64,000 bases of DNA. It comes from Halococcus sediminicola. GTDB lineage: Archaea; Halobacteriota; Halobacteria; Halobacteriales; Halococcaceae. Made by a program: the position numbers and the translations under genes. Shown piece by piece: positions 28,401 through 35,373 of the stretch. The notes beneath the pieces are model-generated. The model was not told the DNA's origin. It saw only the letters and a program-made list of their open reading frames with translations, and made no database searches. The stretch lies in NCBI RefSeq assembly GCF_000755245.1, contig NZ_BBMP01000024.1, forward strand, positions 1 to 64,000, read 5' to 3'. The stretch's first letter is position 1, and every line of letters begins with the position of its first letter.

Positions 28401-28506
28401 GCGTAAGCTGGCCGCTGCTGCCGGGCGGAACGAGCGAAATGCCCGCTTCTGAACTGGAGGGCTGGCTAGCCGCGCCGCTATCAGTGGCTGGTGTTCGCTG
28501 ACTCAT
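25453..28506 (-). CDS. Very large plasmid-type protein with a winged-helix segment
   Basis: 1017 residues from ATG 28506 (M-S-Q-R-T-P); the 47-codon upstream frame is leader sequence. About the first 400 residues are a mostly helical domain including a helix-turn-helix-like stretch with E-G-A-I-D-R-Y-V-R-E-L-A-D-E-H-G-L-L. A Gly/Ser-rich linker (about residues 395-435) follows, then a ~350-residue domain with Y-R-A-V-G-V-D-V-T-I-H-I-R-V-P-D. A late winged helix reads G-A-S-E-I-V-E-R-A-G-I-S-E-R-S-Y-T-R-N-I-E-E-L. No ATPase or nuclease motif was recognised. Size and DNA-binding segments suggest a role in element replication or regulation, but this is not shown. Confidence 0.8.
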   Translation of the reverse strand: MSQRTPATDSGAASQPSSSEAGISLVPPGSSGQLTLDTPIVRQVGPRFTEWLPDALDAVLPVITQTARELAVQYDPRTIRDDRPYRFAADLFDTHGVGTAPGADTPAHPFNDALAKFAISYFDVDPDELSDRKHELYDYARDEILELGTRDLPGAPTGLDALGETVVPLFDAGDKTPTTVLSLDGPAWEEVDDERTAARALDALALLAEVVDIQLICSPRLDAHLERAHPDWYDEHLTDSGDDHRAPAPTETSERALSSAWEIVGEFAPSGGRLRLLAALDPAGEREVRDLKADSEIQLSEGAIDRYVRELADEHGLLDVDDRPKYNRVSLTETGTAAQELVGPEYRVFHPEQSQFDGRLTGTRHGSTGIVCWANREDSPPSAGGGGGSGCGGGRGGADAGAGASPSSSSPSRSSSSERSLPVSAPTAEDWLAATGEASEDGYVQWLDGPDGRLDAWEMHERLLAGRRTEGVTLVDESVKPFENGKVSYISCFEDDVQVVAQWGGPLHTLVRVTSTLLSKKMFSKVLTPSAVGDDLDELYDGALDDATKDVLRLGAQVGWFGKDEQEYDGLRERFGEVRRLLLSKLGEIDDADSTEWSELCRDAHGLLASATHLYRAVGVDVTIHIRVPDTKKLRAGERRYQGFLDFFKHTVPKNASYGIHSVYRMLYEERVDKLKHRMGVEFDADATADLTASWVISGPTASTFRDDVQRAIASKVNDVRETIQEGVERGVSLEIPVVEGNSYGALRRVIDRHAERKGFAALDADERRKLVRLASATLGEEAGRCSPYALAEALLSLGKARSPTQSLRPSDVAHGLAQLPAERLVPSLPPTMQKALKALLVADDPLGASEIVERAGISERSYTRNIEELAALGMVESVGNGGHKKWRAWIIPWWSPLAGVDAPRTTETDESALTPPSRWDDVLYEIALDLGLDPEYELFAGSVDVDEVFAALPRLERWRGFIESHYGYGFGDVEHPATDADEDAVEDGLAALRPVEIGCDSTDWSSEQASLDGVNS

Positions 28507-28840
28507 GGGGAAGTCCCGCCGTTCCAGCGCTGACGGACGGTAGAACCGTCGTACCGACGACCTACGGGCGTTTGCGGCCTTCGACGCAGCCGAGAGCCGC
28601 GGCTGGTGAAGGAGCAAACTATATGGTCGTCGGCCGTGAGAGAACAAGCAACGGTCAATCCGATTTGGGATCGGCGACCGCGCCTGTCCAAAGCGGGGTG
28701 AAGGAAGTGGGATTCCTCACCCCGTTTTCTCTTGGCGCTCTGTTTTCCTAGCTTATGCCATAGTGCGACAGGGAGGCGAGTGATAAAGATACCGTCCTCA
28801 CTGTTCCGACTGTTGGTGGTCTTCGTAGGGTGCTCCGAGA

Positions 28841-29191
28841 TCATTGTCGATCACCCAGCATTGCGGCGAGGCAAACCGGGGCGGCTAACGGCTGACCCGT
28901 CTCTGTGTGGAGCGGGACAGCAATCCAGTTGCCTTCTCTGAACTTCCCGAACTCACTCACATCGCTGTAGGGGACGAGCATGACGACGTTGTGGCGCTCG
29001 CAATACCAGCCGAGCGCTGGCACCGTCTCACGCGCCGGCCGGGGTTCGCCAAGTGCCGCCGTCGGCAGGTCGTGCTCACTGAAAGTTGCGGCGAGGTCCG
29101 GTGCGTCGTCGTAGCCGTCGAGGGCGACACATCGCGGACAGCAGAGTGCGTCATCGGTGTCACGCTTGACGAGAACGCGGATCTCGCTCAT
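28841..29191 (-). CDS. Uncharacterised small protein, last cistron of the primase operon
   Basis: 116 residues from ATG 29191, overlapping the upstream cistron's stop by four bases. A C-C-P-R-C pair lies near residue 18 and C-E-R-H near 64, a possible zinc site. Not assigned to a family. Confidence 0.7.
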   Translation of the reverse strand: MSEIRVLVKRDTDDALCCPRCVALDGYDDAPDLAATFSEHDLPTAALGEPRPARETVPALGWYCERHNVVMLVPYSDVSEFGKFREGNWIAVPLHTETGQPLAAPVCLAAMLGDRQ

Positions 29192-29679
29192 TGTTGCCTG
29201 CTGTCGCCGACCTCGCCAGTGGGACCGGCATCAGATACAGGGACAGTTTTGGAGGCATCGGCAGGTCGTAGACTCTCGATGGCGTCCACGAGGTCATCAC
29301 CATGACAGGTGGGTGCGCTCTCACGAGCACGCCGACAGTAGCACGCGAGCCGTTGGCCCTTTAGCTGAGCGAGCGCGCGTGCGAACTCCGGGTCATGGTC
29401 GATGCGATGAAGGAGGTCGGCACAGTAGAGCGCGAGTGACTGTTTTCGAGAGTAATCACCACCCTGTCCCTCGACTTTGTAGGGATTGCCAAGCCAGCCG
29501 GTCTCACCGGTTTCAGTATTATTGAGATGACCGTCACCGCTCCGACTGCGTGCGGTATAGACGTCGCGAGCTTCGGTTTGGTGAACGACTCGTGTCTTCG
29601 GTCGCGGAACATTGTCGTCGTCAGTACCGAAGACCCGGAAACCCGCCTGTTGATTGCTGCTGGAATGGTGAGAGGTCAT
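29188..29679 (-). CDS. DUF4326 domain protein
   Basis: 163 residues from ATG 29679, which overlaps the primase-like stop by four bases (ATGA). The DUF4326 core is G-W-L-G-N-P-Y-K-V, followed by Y-C-A-D-L-L-H-R-I-D and L-K-G-Q-R-L-A-C-Y-C-x-x-A-R-E…C-H-G-D. The family is widespread in phages and plasmids and its biochemical role is not known. The 58-codon upstream extension is antisense noise of the neighbouring gene. Confidence 0.82.
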   Translation of the reverse strand: MTSHHSSSNQQAGFRVFGTDDDNVPRPKTRVVHQTEARDVYTARSRSGDGHLNNTETGETGWLGNPYKVEGQGGDYSRKQSLALYCADLLHRIDHDPEFARALAQLKGQRLACYCRRARESAPTCHGDDLVDAIESLRPADASKTVPVSDAGPTGEVGDSRQQ

Positions 29680-30938
29680 GGCGCGACCTCCCACATCTCG
29701 GCGGGTGCGTCGGGGTGGTCGCGCGTAGCGAGACAAACGGCAAGGTCGCGGTCGGCGGCGTCTATCGCGGCGTCCTGCGGGTCGTAGGCAGGATGTTCTC
29801 GGGCGGGTTTCGCGCCCGCGAGGACTGCCGAGAGATCGCCGTCGGTGGCCCATTCACGAAGATAATCATCGAGGTCCACCTTGTCGAAACCAAGGTTTGG
29901 GCCGGGAAGTTCGGCTACGCGGGCGTCAACAGCGTTGTCGTTGTCGTAAACGTTGTCGTTGTCGCAGTCGGTGAGATACGCAGCAGTATCGAGCGCGCCA
30001 CTCAACCCCTCGCCGACTTGCGTGAGCGTGAGGTGGTCGTCCTCGTCCACGTCGCTGGTCGGGCGCTCGGCGTCCTGAACGACGTAGGCGCGGGGCACCT
30101 CGTGGTCCTCTAAGACTTTGCGCAGCGCCTCGCGGTCCTCGCGCTTGAATCGCGTCGTGACGGGTGAGATGCACGGATAGCCCGCTTGGTGAGCGGTGAT
30201 CGCGTCGGCGATCCCTTCGGTGATGAGCACGGGCTGGCCGTCCTCGACCGAATCGAGACCGAAGATCGGTTCCTCGACGCGGGCGTATTCTTTCGTATGG
30301 GCGGGCTTGGCGTACTTACCTGAGAGACCGTCCTTGGGGTGACCGTCGTAGCCGACCGCGCCCCCGCCTTCGTCGCCGGTCGCCCGACTGATGGCGTAGG
30401 CGGGCTGGCCGTCGGCGTCTGGATATGGAAAGACAAACCGGCCCTGCCAGAGTGGGCGGAGGTCTTCGGTGAACAAGCCAGTACCAAGAATCGCGTCCCG
30501 ACCGTAGCCCTCTCGCATTAGGTGGTCGAGCAGGCCCGTGCGGCTCGCTGATGCCCATCCGAGACGCGCGGTGTCGATGGTCTTGTCGGACCAGCCACGC
30601 ACCTCACGGAACCACTCACGGGCGGTCTCGACGGTTTGTGCTTCGCCGTCGTCGTCAATATAGGTTAGGTCGAGGTCGCTGATGTCGCGGTGTAGCTGGC
30701 TGTGGAACCAGTCAACTGCGTCGGCGAACGCTTCGTGGGCACGCGCATCCGATTGCCCCGTCTCGAAGCCGCGGTCTGTATTGCCGGTCCCGTCCCTATT
30801 GTCGCCAACGTTTACGTTGTCGTTGTCGTTGTCAAGGATGGTGGGTGAGATGTCGGTACACTCCGCACAGTAGCTGCCTTCGACCGGTTCGTTTTCACAG
30901 CCGAGAGTATTGCATCGGGCCGGTTCATCGTTGCTCAT
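29676..30938 (-). CDS. TOPRIM primase-like protein with N-terminal zinc motif
   Basis: 420 residues. C9, C14, C24 and C27 form a small zinc site. A D-N-D-N-D-N tract follows at 36-41. A helical primase-like region with G-L-F-T-E-D-L-R-P-L-W-Q-G-R-F-V-F-P-Y (155-172) leads to the TOPRIM fold: P-V-L-I-T-E-G-I-A-D-A at 236-246 (catalytic Glu241) and a D-A-E-x-x-x-x-D motif near 285. This layout matches the DnaG-like primases of haloarchaeal plasmids and viruses. It sits in a tightly overlapping five-gene operon, probably for element replication. Confidence 0.87.
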   Translation of the reverse strand: MSNDEPARCNTLGCENEPVEGSYCAECTDISPTILDNDNDNVNVGDNRDGTGNTDRGFETGQSDARAHEAFADAVDWFHSQLHRDISDLDLTYIDDDGEAQTVETAREWFREVRGWSDKTIDTARLGWASASRTGLLDHLMREGYGRDAILGTGLFTEDLRPLWQGRFVFPYPDADGQPAYAISRATGDEGGGAVGYDGHPKDGLSGKYAKPAHTKEYARVEEPIFGLDSVEDGQPVLITEGIADAITAHQAGYPCISPVTTRFKREDREALRKVLEDHEVPRAYVVQDAERPTSDVDEDDHLTLTQVGEGLSGALDTAAYLTDCDNDNVYDNDNAVDARVAELPGPNLGFDKVDLDDYLREWATDGDLSAVLAGAKPAREHPAYDPQDAAIDAADRDLAVCLATRDHPDAPAEMWEVAP

Positions 30939-31231
30939 GCACGTACCTCTCGGCTCTCGGCGGGCGCGTCGGGATGCTCGCGCGTAGCGAGACGAACAGC
31001 GAGATCGCGCTCGCCGAACAGGGGACCGACCTGCTGGCGCTCGCCGCTTTCGTGTTCGACGAGCGTGCCAGCTGCCGGACAGCCGTCAGTCCCACACTGG
31101 TAGTTATGATAGGCGATACCCTCGCCCTGCCACGCACTCGACAGGCGTGCGGCAGTGCCGCGACAGACCGCGCACTGGGTTGTCTCGGGGGCGTCGGCGT
31201 CGATGACCTGCCCGAAGGCGTCGGGTCGCAT
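30935..31231 (-). CDS. Small zinc-binding protein ahead of the primase
   Basis: 98 residues from ATG 31231. C-A-V-C and C-G-T-D-G-C form a likely zinc finger. Its last ~23 residues (R-D-L-A-V-R-L-A-T-R-E-H-P-D-A-P-A-E-S) nearly duplicate the C-terminal tail of the adjacent primase-like protein. Start and stop overlap both neighbouring cistrons. Confidence 0.72.
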   Translation of the reverse strand: MRPDAFGQVIDADAPETTQCAVCRGTAARLSSAWQGEGIAYHNYQCGTDGCPAAGTLVEHESGERQQVGPLFGERDLAVRLATREHPDAPAESREVRA

Positions 31232-31446
31232 TAGGCCACCTCCCCCTGTCGGTCGCCGGTTCCAGGGCCGGCGCGCTCACCATCCTCGGTAGCGAGAGCC
31301 GCGTGCTCGCGATGGCGACAGCGGATGGCCTCTTTTGCGCGGCGCATCCGCGCTCGCGCTTGCCGAGCGAGGTCGTGGCCGCTGTGTTGGTCGGCTGGCT
31401 GTGCTTCGTCGTGTCGGTGGGTGTGTGCTCTGTTACGTTCGGCCAT
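31231..31446 (-). CDS. Small basic protein, first cistron of the primase operon
   Basis: 71 residues, Arg/His/Ala-rich (R-Q-A-R-A-R-M-R-R-A-K-E-A-I-R-C-R), with its stop overlapping the next start (TAATG). Its ATG is part of a perfect 7-bp hairpin stem. Basic helix content suggests nucleic-acid binding. Family not recognised. Confidence 0.6.
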   Translation of the reverse strand: MAERNRAHTHRHDEAQPADQHSGHDLARQARARMRRAKEAIRCRHREHAALATEDGERAGPGTGDRQGEVA

Positions 31447-31600
31447 ATCTATCTATGGCCCGTGATTGGAGTGCTGACGGCCGGGGAGAGCCGTCGTACC
31501 CACGGCTAACGCTACTCGTTGCCGAGTTGGCTGCCCAACGTGAGACAGCAACGCCTCTGCGCGTAGGGCGAAACCTATATGTTCCGTGGGCCGCGAAGGA
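31440..31600 (-). promoter_or_regulatory. Structured leader and promoter of the primase operon
   Basis: On the minus strand an ACATATAGG box lies at about 31573-31581, giving an untranslated leader of about 100 nt. The leader contains the hairpins AGCCGT…ACGGCT and GACGGC…GCCGTC, and ends in GGCCATA-GATAGA-TATGGCC, in which the start codon itself is paired. It is similar in logic but not in sequence to the leaders at 38196, 41371 and 43115. Confidence 0.5.
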
Positions 31601-31689
31601 AAGGTGTTCCAAACCTCCTCGTCGGCACTGATTCGTTAGCTCCTGCTTTGGACTGACGGTGCATCGCGGCCTATTTATGGTTTTGTATG

Positions 31690-31706
31690 ACGGTCTGACA
31701 GACCGT
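31690..31706. promoter_or_regulatory. Perfect palindrome, possible operator
   Basis: ACGGTCTG-A-CAGACCGT, 8-bp arms, between the stop of the 31766 gene and the upstream region of the primase operon. It could be a protein-binding site or part of a terminator; there is no T-run beside it. Confidence 0.35.
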
Positions 31707-31765
31707 AGAGAACCTACAGGAGAGCGTAGGGGTGGGGTATGCGGCTCCATCCGCTCGACTCCTCG

Positions 31766-32416
31766 CTACGCCCTCTCCAGCTGGGGATGGTCGCTTGCCG
31801 GCACGACGCGGCGTAGCTCGCGCTGGCAAGCATATCCGGGACTGATATAGTACGCCCGCGCGCACTCGGGTCGGCCCTCGATACGATACTCGCCGCCATT
31901 CGGGCCGATGAGTGAGACTGTCCCGTCTGGGGTCGTTGCGGGTTCGGCGACGACCAACGGAGTTGATTGACCCTGCCAGAGTACGCCGTCGCCTTTTCGC
32001 AGTTCGGTGATACTGCTGATGGATTCGCTCGCGTTGATAGCTGCTGATCCGAATTGCGCGCCGGCCTCGGATTCACAGTCGTCCGCTTCGCGTGATTCCC
32101 GGACCGGGTCCGTTTCGTCCCCATCTCGTACCCGGTGGTATTTGACCGGGTAGCTACAGCTTCGGACGACGGTTTCGAGTGTGCCTATCTCAGGTGCACC
32201 AGCCGGAAAACACTCCGAGCATGGATCGTGAATGGCGGCGTATGCAGCGGTGAACTGGACTTCGTGCCATTTCCAGTCACTGGCGGAGTGTCGCCAGCAC
32301 GCCGGCTCTATATCGGCTTCAGCCGTATCGTCGGTAGTTGCTGGCTGCTGATGCCGATGTTCGTGTGCAATACCTTTAGGTTGCTTTGTTCCGTAGGAGA
32401 AGTTGCTTTGGCTCAT
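31766..32416 (-). CDS. Uncharacterised haloarchaeal protein
   Basis: 216 residues from ATG 32416 (M-S-Q-S-N-F-S-Y). Residues ~60-95 contain W-K-W-H and C-S-E-C. The C-terminal ~75 residues form a small strand-rich domain (G-D-G-V-L-W-Q-G-Q-S-T-P-L-V-V). It might be a regulatory or binding protein of the element. No family assigned. Confidence 0.65.
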   Translation of the reverse strand: MSQSNFSYGTKQPKGIAHEHRHQQPATTDDTAEADIEPACWRHSASDWKWHEVQFTAAYAAIHDPCSECFPAGAPEIGTLETVVRSCSYPVKYHRVRDGDETDPVRESREADDCESEAGAQFGSAAINASESISSITELRKGDGVLWQGQSTPLVVAEPATTPDGTVSLIGPNGGEYRIEGRPECARAYYISPGYACQRELRRVVPASDHPQLERA

Positions 32417-32764
32417 TGGATTGTTCAGCCTTGAAACGTACAGCAATCCGGTGTTGCCAGAGACAGTCAGCGCGGGTGCCGATACCGAGTGGCTGTAGAC
32501 CACTCAGGTTACGACGTTGATTCCCGCGCTGGCACGATACGCTCGTGAGCCGAGCGTCCGCCCTGTGTCCGCTGCTCAACGCCTGCTGACATCGCCTGCG
32601 TCGAGAGGGGACAGTTTTGTGCATTCGATTGCCTCTGACATCAGCCCTGTTTGAGACCATGGTGTATAAACCTATGGCTGTTATCGCACTCATATGAACA
32701 TGGCAATAGCTGTTTTCGCATGCTTCATCGGGATTAAGCCTCCCTCCCGATGTAGCTCAGTTCA
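32417..32764. other. Gene-free stretch
   Basis: About 350 bases between a leftward and a rightward gene. A TATAAAC box at 32665-32671 and a second A/T-rich patch lie in the right half. No structured repeat was seen. Confidence 0.4.
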
Positions 32765-33085
32765 ATGTCGCCTCCGTTGGTTCCGTGGATGACGAGGATT
32801 GACCGTCTCATTCTTGAGGTGCTCGACGAAGCGAAGATCGCGGCGATTCCTCCGAAGGCCATCGTTTTCGAACTGCGCACGAGGCATGGCATTGATGCCC
32901 CCTCGGAATCGCATGTCAACCGACGATTGCGGAACGAACTTACTCAGCACGGACTCGTTCATCAACCGTTTGAGGAGGAAGCGCGTGGGTACTATGCAAT
33001 CACGGAACTCGGTCGCCGTTATTTCCACGATTCGAATGCCGAACCCGAGGAATTCGTCGCTGACATCGACGACACTCTTGGCTAA
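32765..33085 (+). CDS. PhiH1-repressor-like winged-helix protein
   Basis: 106 residues from ATG 32765 (ATG 32789 gives M-T-R-I-D-R-L-I-L-E-V-L). The pattern is: first helix D-R-L-I-L-E-V-L, helix-turn-helix P-S-E-S-H-V-N-R-R-L-R-N-E-L, wing with G-L-V-H and a G-Y-Y-A-I-T-E-L-G-R-R-Y end. It matches the PhiH1 repressor-type winged helices of haloarchaeal elements. Confidence 0.75.
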   Translation: MSPPLVPWMTRIDRLILEVLDEAKIAAIPPKAIVFELRTRHGIDAPSESHVNRRLRNELTQHGLVHQPFEEEARGYYAITELGRRYFHDSNAEPEEFVADIDDTLG

Positions 33086-33353
33086 TTCACCCGTTCTCGG
33101 CGCTATCTTTTCCGATGGCGGTTCACCTGTGTTGCGTGGCATCGTTGTTGCTCTGTCTCGGTAGTAGCCTGTGAGGGAAGCAGGGATATAGCGACACGGG
33201 AGCCGCTGAGCGGATTCCTTGCGGCTTTACATTTCTGTATCACACTTTCACGCTTGACCAGCCTATCGCGTCTTACCTACTGACGCTTTCTAATCGGCAA
33301 ATTGCGGCTACCTTCTTCGTCCTTTGGACGCATAACTCCTGTCGAGGAGGGTA

Positions 33354-33992
33354 TTAGAGTGGGTTTCCGGCCTCTTTCTCGCCGACCGTCTGGCGCGACA
33401 CCTCGCTCGGAGTTTTCACGTCGAACTCGCGCCAGATGAGTTCGCCATTTTCGATCTGATAGCTCCGCTCAGGGAATCGGTTTTGTCGGTCAGCATACCA
33501 CATGATGTTGCGCGCCGACTCCCAGCCGACCGGCTCCCACTCTGTCTGTCCATAATAGATTTCGTCGGAATAAATGGTAGAGGGGAACGCCGATGGATCA
33601 GCACAGAGTTGGTCGCTCTCGGCGACCGTTCCGAGTTCTTCCAAGCTGTCTCGTAGATTAGCGGCGAGTCGGTCTGGAAGGGCGATTGTTTCCCTTTGTT
33701 CGGTGTCGATGCTCCGCGATTCCGGCACGATAGCGGGTCTCGGGTCCTCGTTTTTTGAAAAGATGAGGCGAGGCTCCGAGACATCCAGAGTTGCGTAGGG
33801 CATGGCGAAATCAGAGCGATTCGGTGGCACTCTAATCGTTGCACTATCGCCCGACAGGTCCGTGTTTTCGATTGTCCACCGGATACGAGGCTGGGAGGCA
33901 GGATTGTGACAATGAGTGTCGAACCGAATGGTTAGCAGATCGTCGAACTGAAATTCGAATTGATAGTCGCTCGCGTCTGCTGGCTCACTCAT
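33354..33992 (-). CDS. Uncharacterised protein
   Basis: 212 residues from ATG 33992 (M-S-E-P-A-D-A-S-D). The first half is strand-rich (Y-Q-F-E-F-Q-F-D-D-L-L-T-I-R-F-D) and the second has W-E-P-V-G-W-E-S-A-R-N-I-M-W-Y. It lies 61 nt downstream of the FilR1-like regulator on the same strand and may be co-transcribed. Not recognised. Confidence 0.65.
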   Translation of the reverse strand: MSEPADASDYQFEFQFDDLLTIRFDTHCHNPASQPRIRWTIENTDLSGDSATIRVPPNRSDFAMPYATLDVSEPRLIFSKNEDPRPAIVPESRSIDTEQRETIALPDRLAANLRDSLEELGTVAESDQLCADPSAFPSTIYSDEIYYGQTEWEPVGWESARNIMWYADRQNRFPERSYQIENGELIWREFDVKTPSEVSRQTVGEKEAGNPL

Positions 33993-34053
33993 GGTTTTCT
34001 GAGTTTGGACGGAGAGAGGGTTAAGCGTGCGGGTGGTCGAAAAACTCGAGCAT

Positions 34054-35232
34054 CTATGCGTTCGGCGCACTATGGTCGTCTTCTCCGTCTTCCATGTACC
34101 GATTGCGAAGAAGCTCAATGAGATCGTCAGCACTGATGCCGAATCCGACGGACACCTCAAACGGGTCTTTGCCTTGTCTACGATGTGATTCGTACATATC
34201 CATCGCCCACTCAATCAGTTCATTATTTTGAGCGAAGATGGCTCCGGTTCGTTCGTTGTTTGCCGTACTCGGGTCGCGCGGTCCAACTACCATTAGGTCT
34301 GTATCCAATATCGCCAACGAGCATGGAAGCTCGTTCGGGTACATGATCCACTGATAATTATCGGCCCGAAGGCCATCGACGACGCATTTCATTTCGTCTG
34401 GAGTGGTTGGAAGGGCGTCGAGGCCCAATGGAGGGCTGATTACTTCGAACTCTCTGCCCTCCTTGACAGCCGATAGATACGCCTTCGCGTTCTCTCCATT
34501 CCAGTAGGATTGAAACCCGCGAAAGTACTGAAAATCTTCGTTGGCTAGTTCACGTGATCGCTTCTCGACTGCGTAGGGGCTTTGCGGAGTAGCTTCTTCT
34601 ATCTCTGCTTCGGCGAGTGCTTCGAGAGGTATATCTGCACATTCCAAGCCAAGGTCTCGCAAGCATGGAGCTTTGTCAATCACCTGCTCCATCTTCCTCA
34701 GCAGTTCGTCGTACACGCGAGCTGCTCTTTCACCGTCCATCGTGAGACGAGCAATTATTGCACGCTTTCGAGTTTGCTCTTCACAAGTCACCCATTTCTT
34801 TTCCTCAAGTACCTCGAAAGTCGCGCGGACAGTCTTTTTCGTTGGAGTTCCTTCGGTGGCTGAGATTTCTTTTGCGCTAGTCGGTCCTTGCGCATGTAAA
34901 TGATATAAGATAATCCGTCGGTTGTCGGACCGAGCCAGCCACGCGAGATCGTCCGCGTCAACGGTTTCAATGGCATGAGCGAACGTTCGTCGGGCAGCCT
35001 CGCCAGCAGCAGTGATTTTCCGGTCTGCATTGTTGGATCGTTCTACTGCCCACGGCTCTAGCGGTTCTGTGACTTCGTGAACCGCTTTCCGATTCGTAGA
35101 ATGTTGTTTGGCCAATTCCTTGGGCTTCACTGGCTCTTGCATGGATTCCAACAGTCCTACGATATCACCCGTTTGAGACTGTTTGTTTGAGAGATGTCTC
35201 ACTAATTCGCTGGCGGTGATGTCTGGTCTCAT
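34054..35232 (-). CDS. FilR1/DUF1724-like regulator with two winged helices
   Basis: 392 residues. Two consecutive winged-helix segments occupy about residues 20-165 (E-P-V-K-P-K-E-L-A-K-Q and then R-R-I-I-L-Y-H-L-H-A-Q-G-P-T-S-A-K-E-I). The C-terminal ~170 residues resemble the FilR1 middle domain, with F-x-V-I-S-P-P-L-G and Y-P-N-E-L-P-C-S-L-A-I-L-D-T-D. It is probably a ligand-sensing repressor. Lys/Glu usage is slightly more A/T-rich than its neighbours. Confidence 0.75.
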   Translation of the reverse strand: MRPDITASELVRHLSNKQSQTGDIVGLLESMQEPVKPKELAKQHSTNRKAVHEVTEPLEPWAVERSNNADRKITAAGEAARRTFAHAIETVDADDLAWLARSDNRRIILYHLHAQGPTSAKEISATEGTPTKKTVRATFEVLEEKKWVTCEEQTRKRAIIARLTMDGERAARVYDELLRKMEQVIDKAPCLRDLGLECADIPLEALAEAEIEEATPQSPYAVEKRSRELANEDFQYFRGFQSYWNGENAKAYLSAVKEGREFEVISPPLGLDALPTTPDEMKCVVDGLRADNYQWIMYPNELPCSLAILDTDLMVVGPRDPSTANNERTGAIFAQNNELIEWAMDMYESHRRQGKDPFEVSVGFGISADDLIELLRNRYMEDGEDDHSAPNA

Positions 35233-35373
35233 GTTTCAGTTGTCTATCGTCGGAGATTACAATGCTTCGTTGCAGCCGAGGTCAGCGTATGGATGACAGA
35301 ACAAAGTGCACCCCGTTCATGTTACCGCCTTCCAAAGAGTGAGTAGCAATGAAGCCTATCTTAGAACGTAGTA

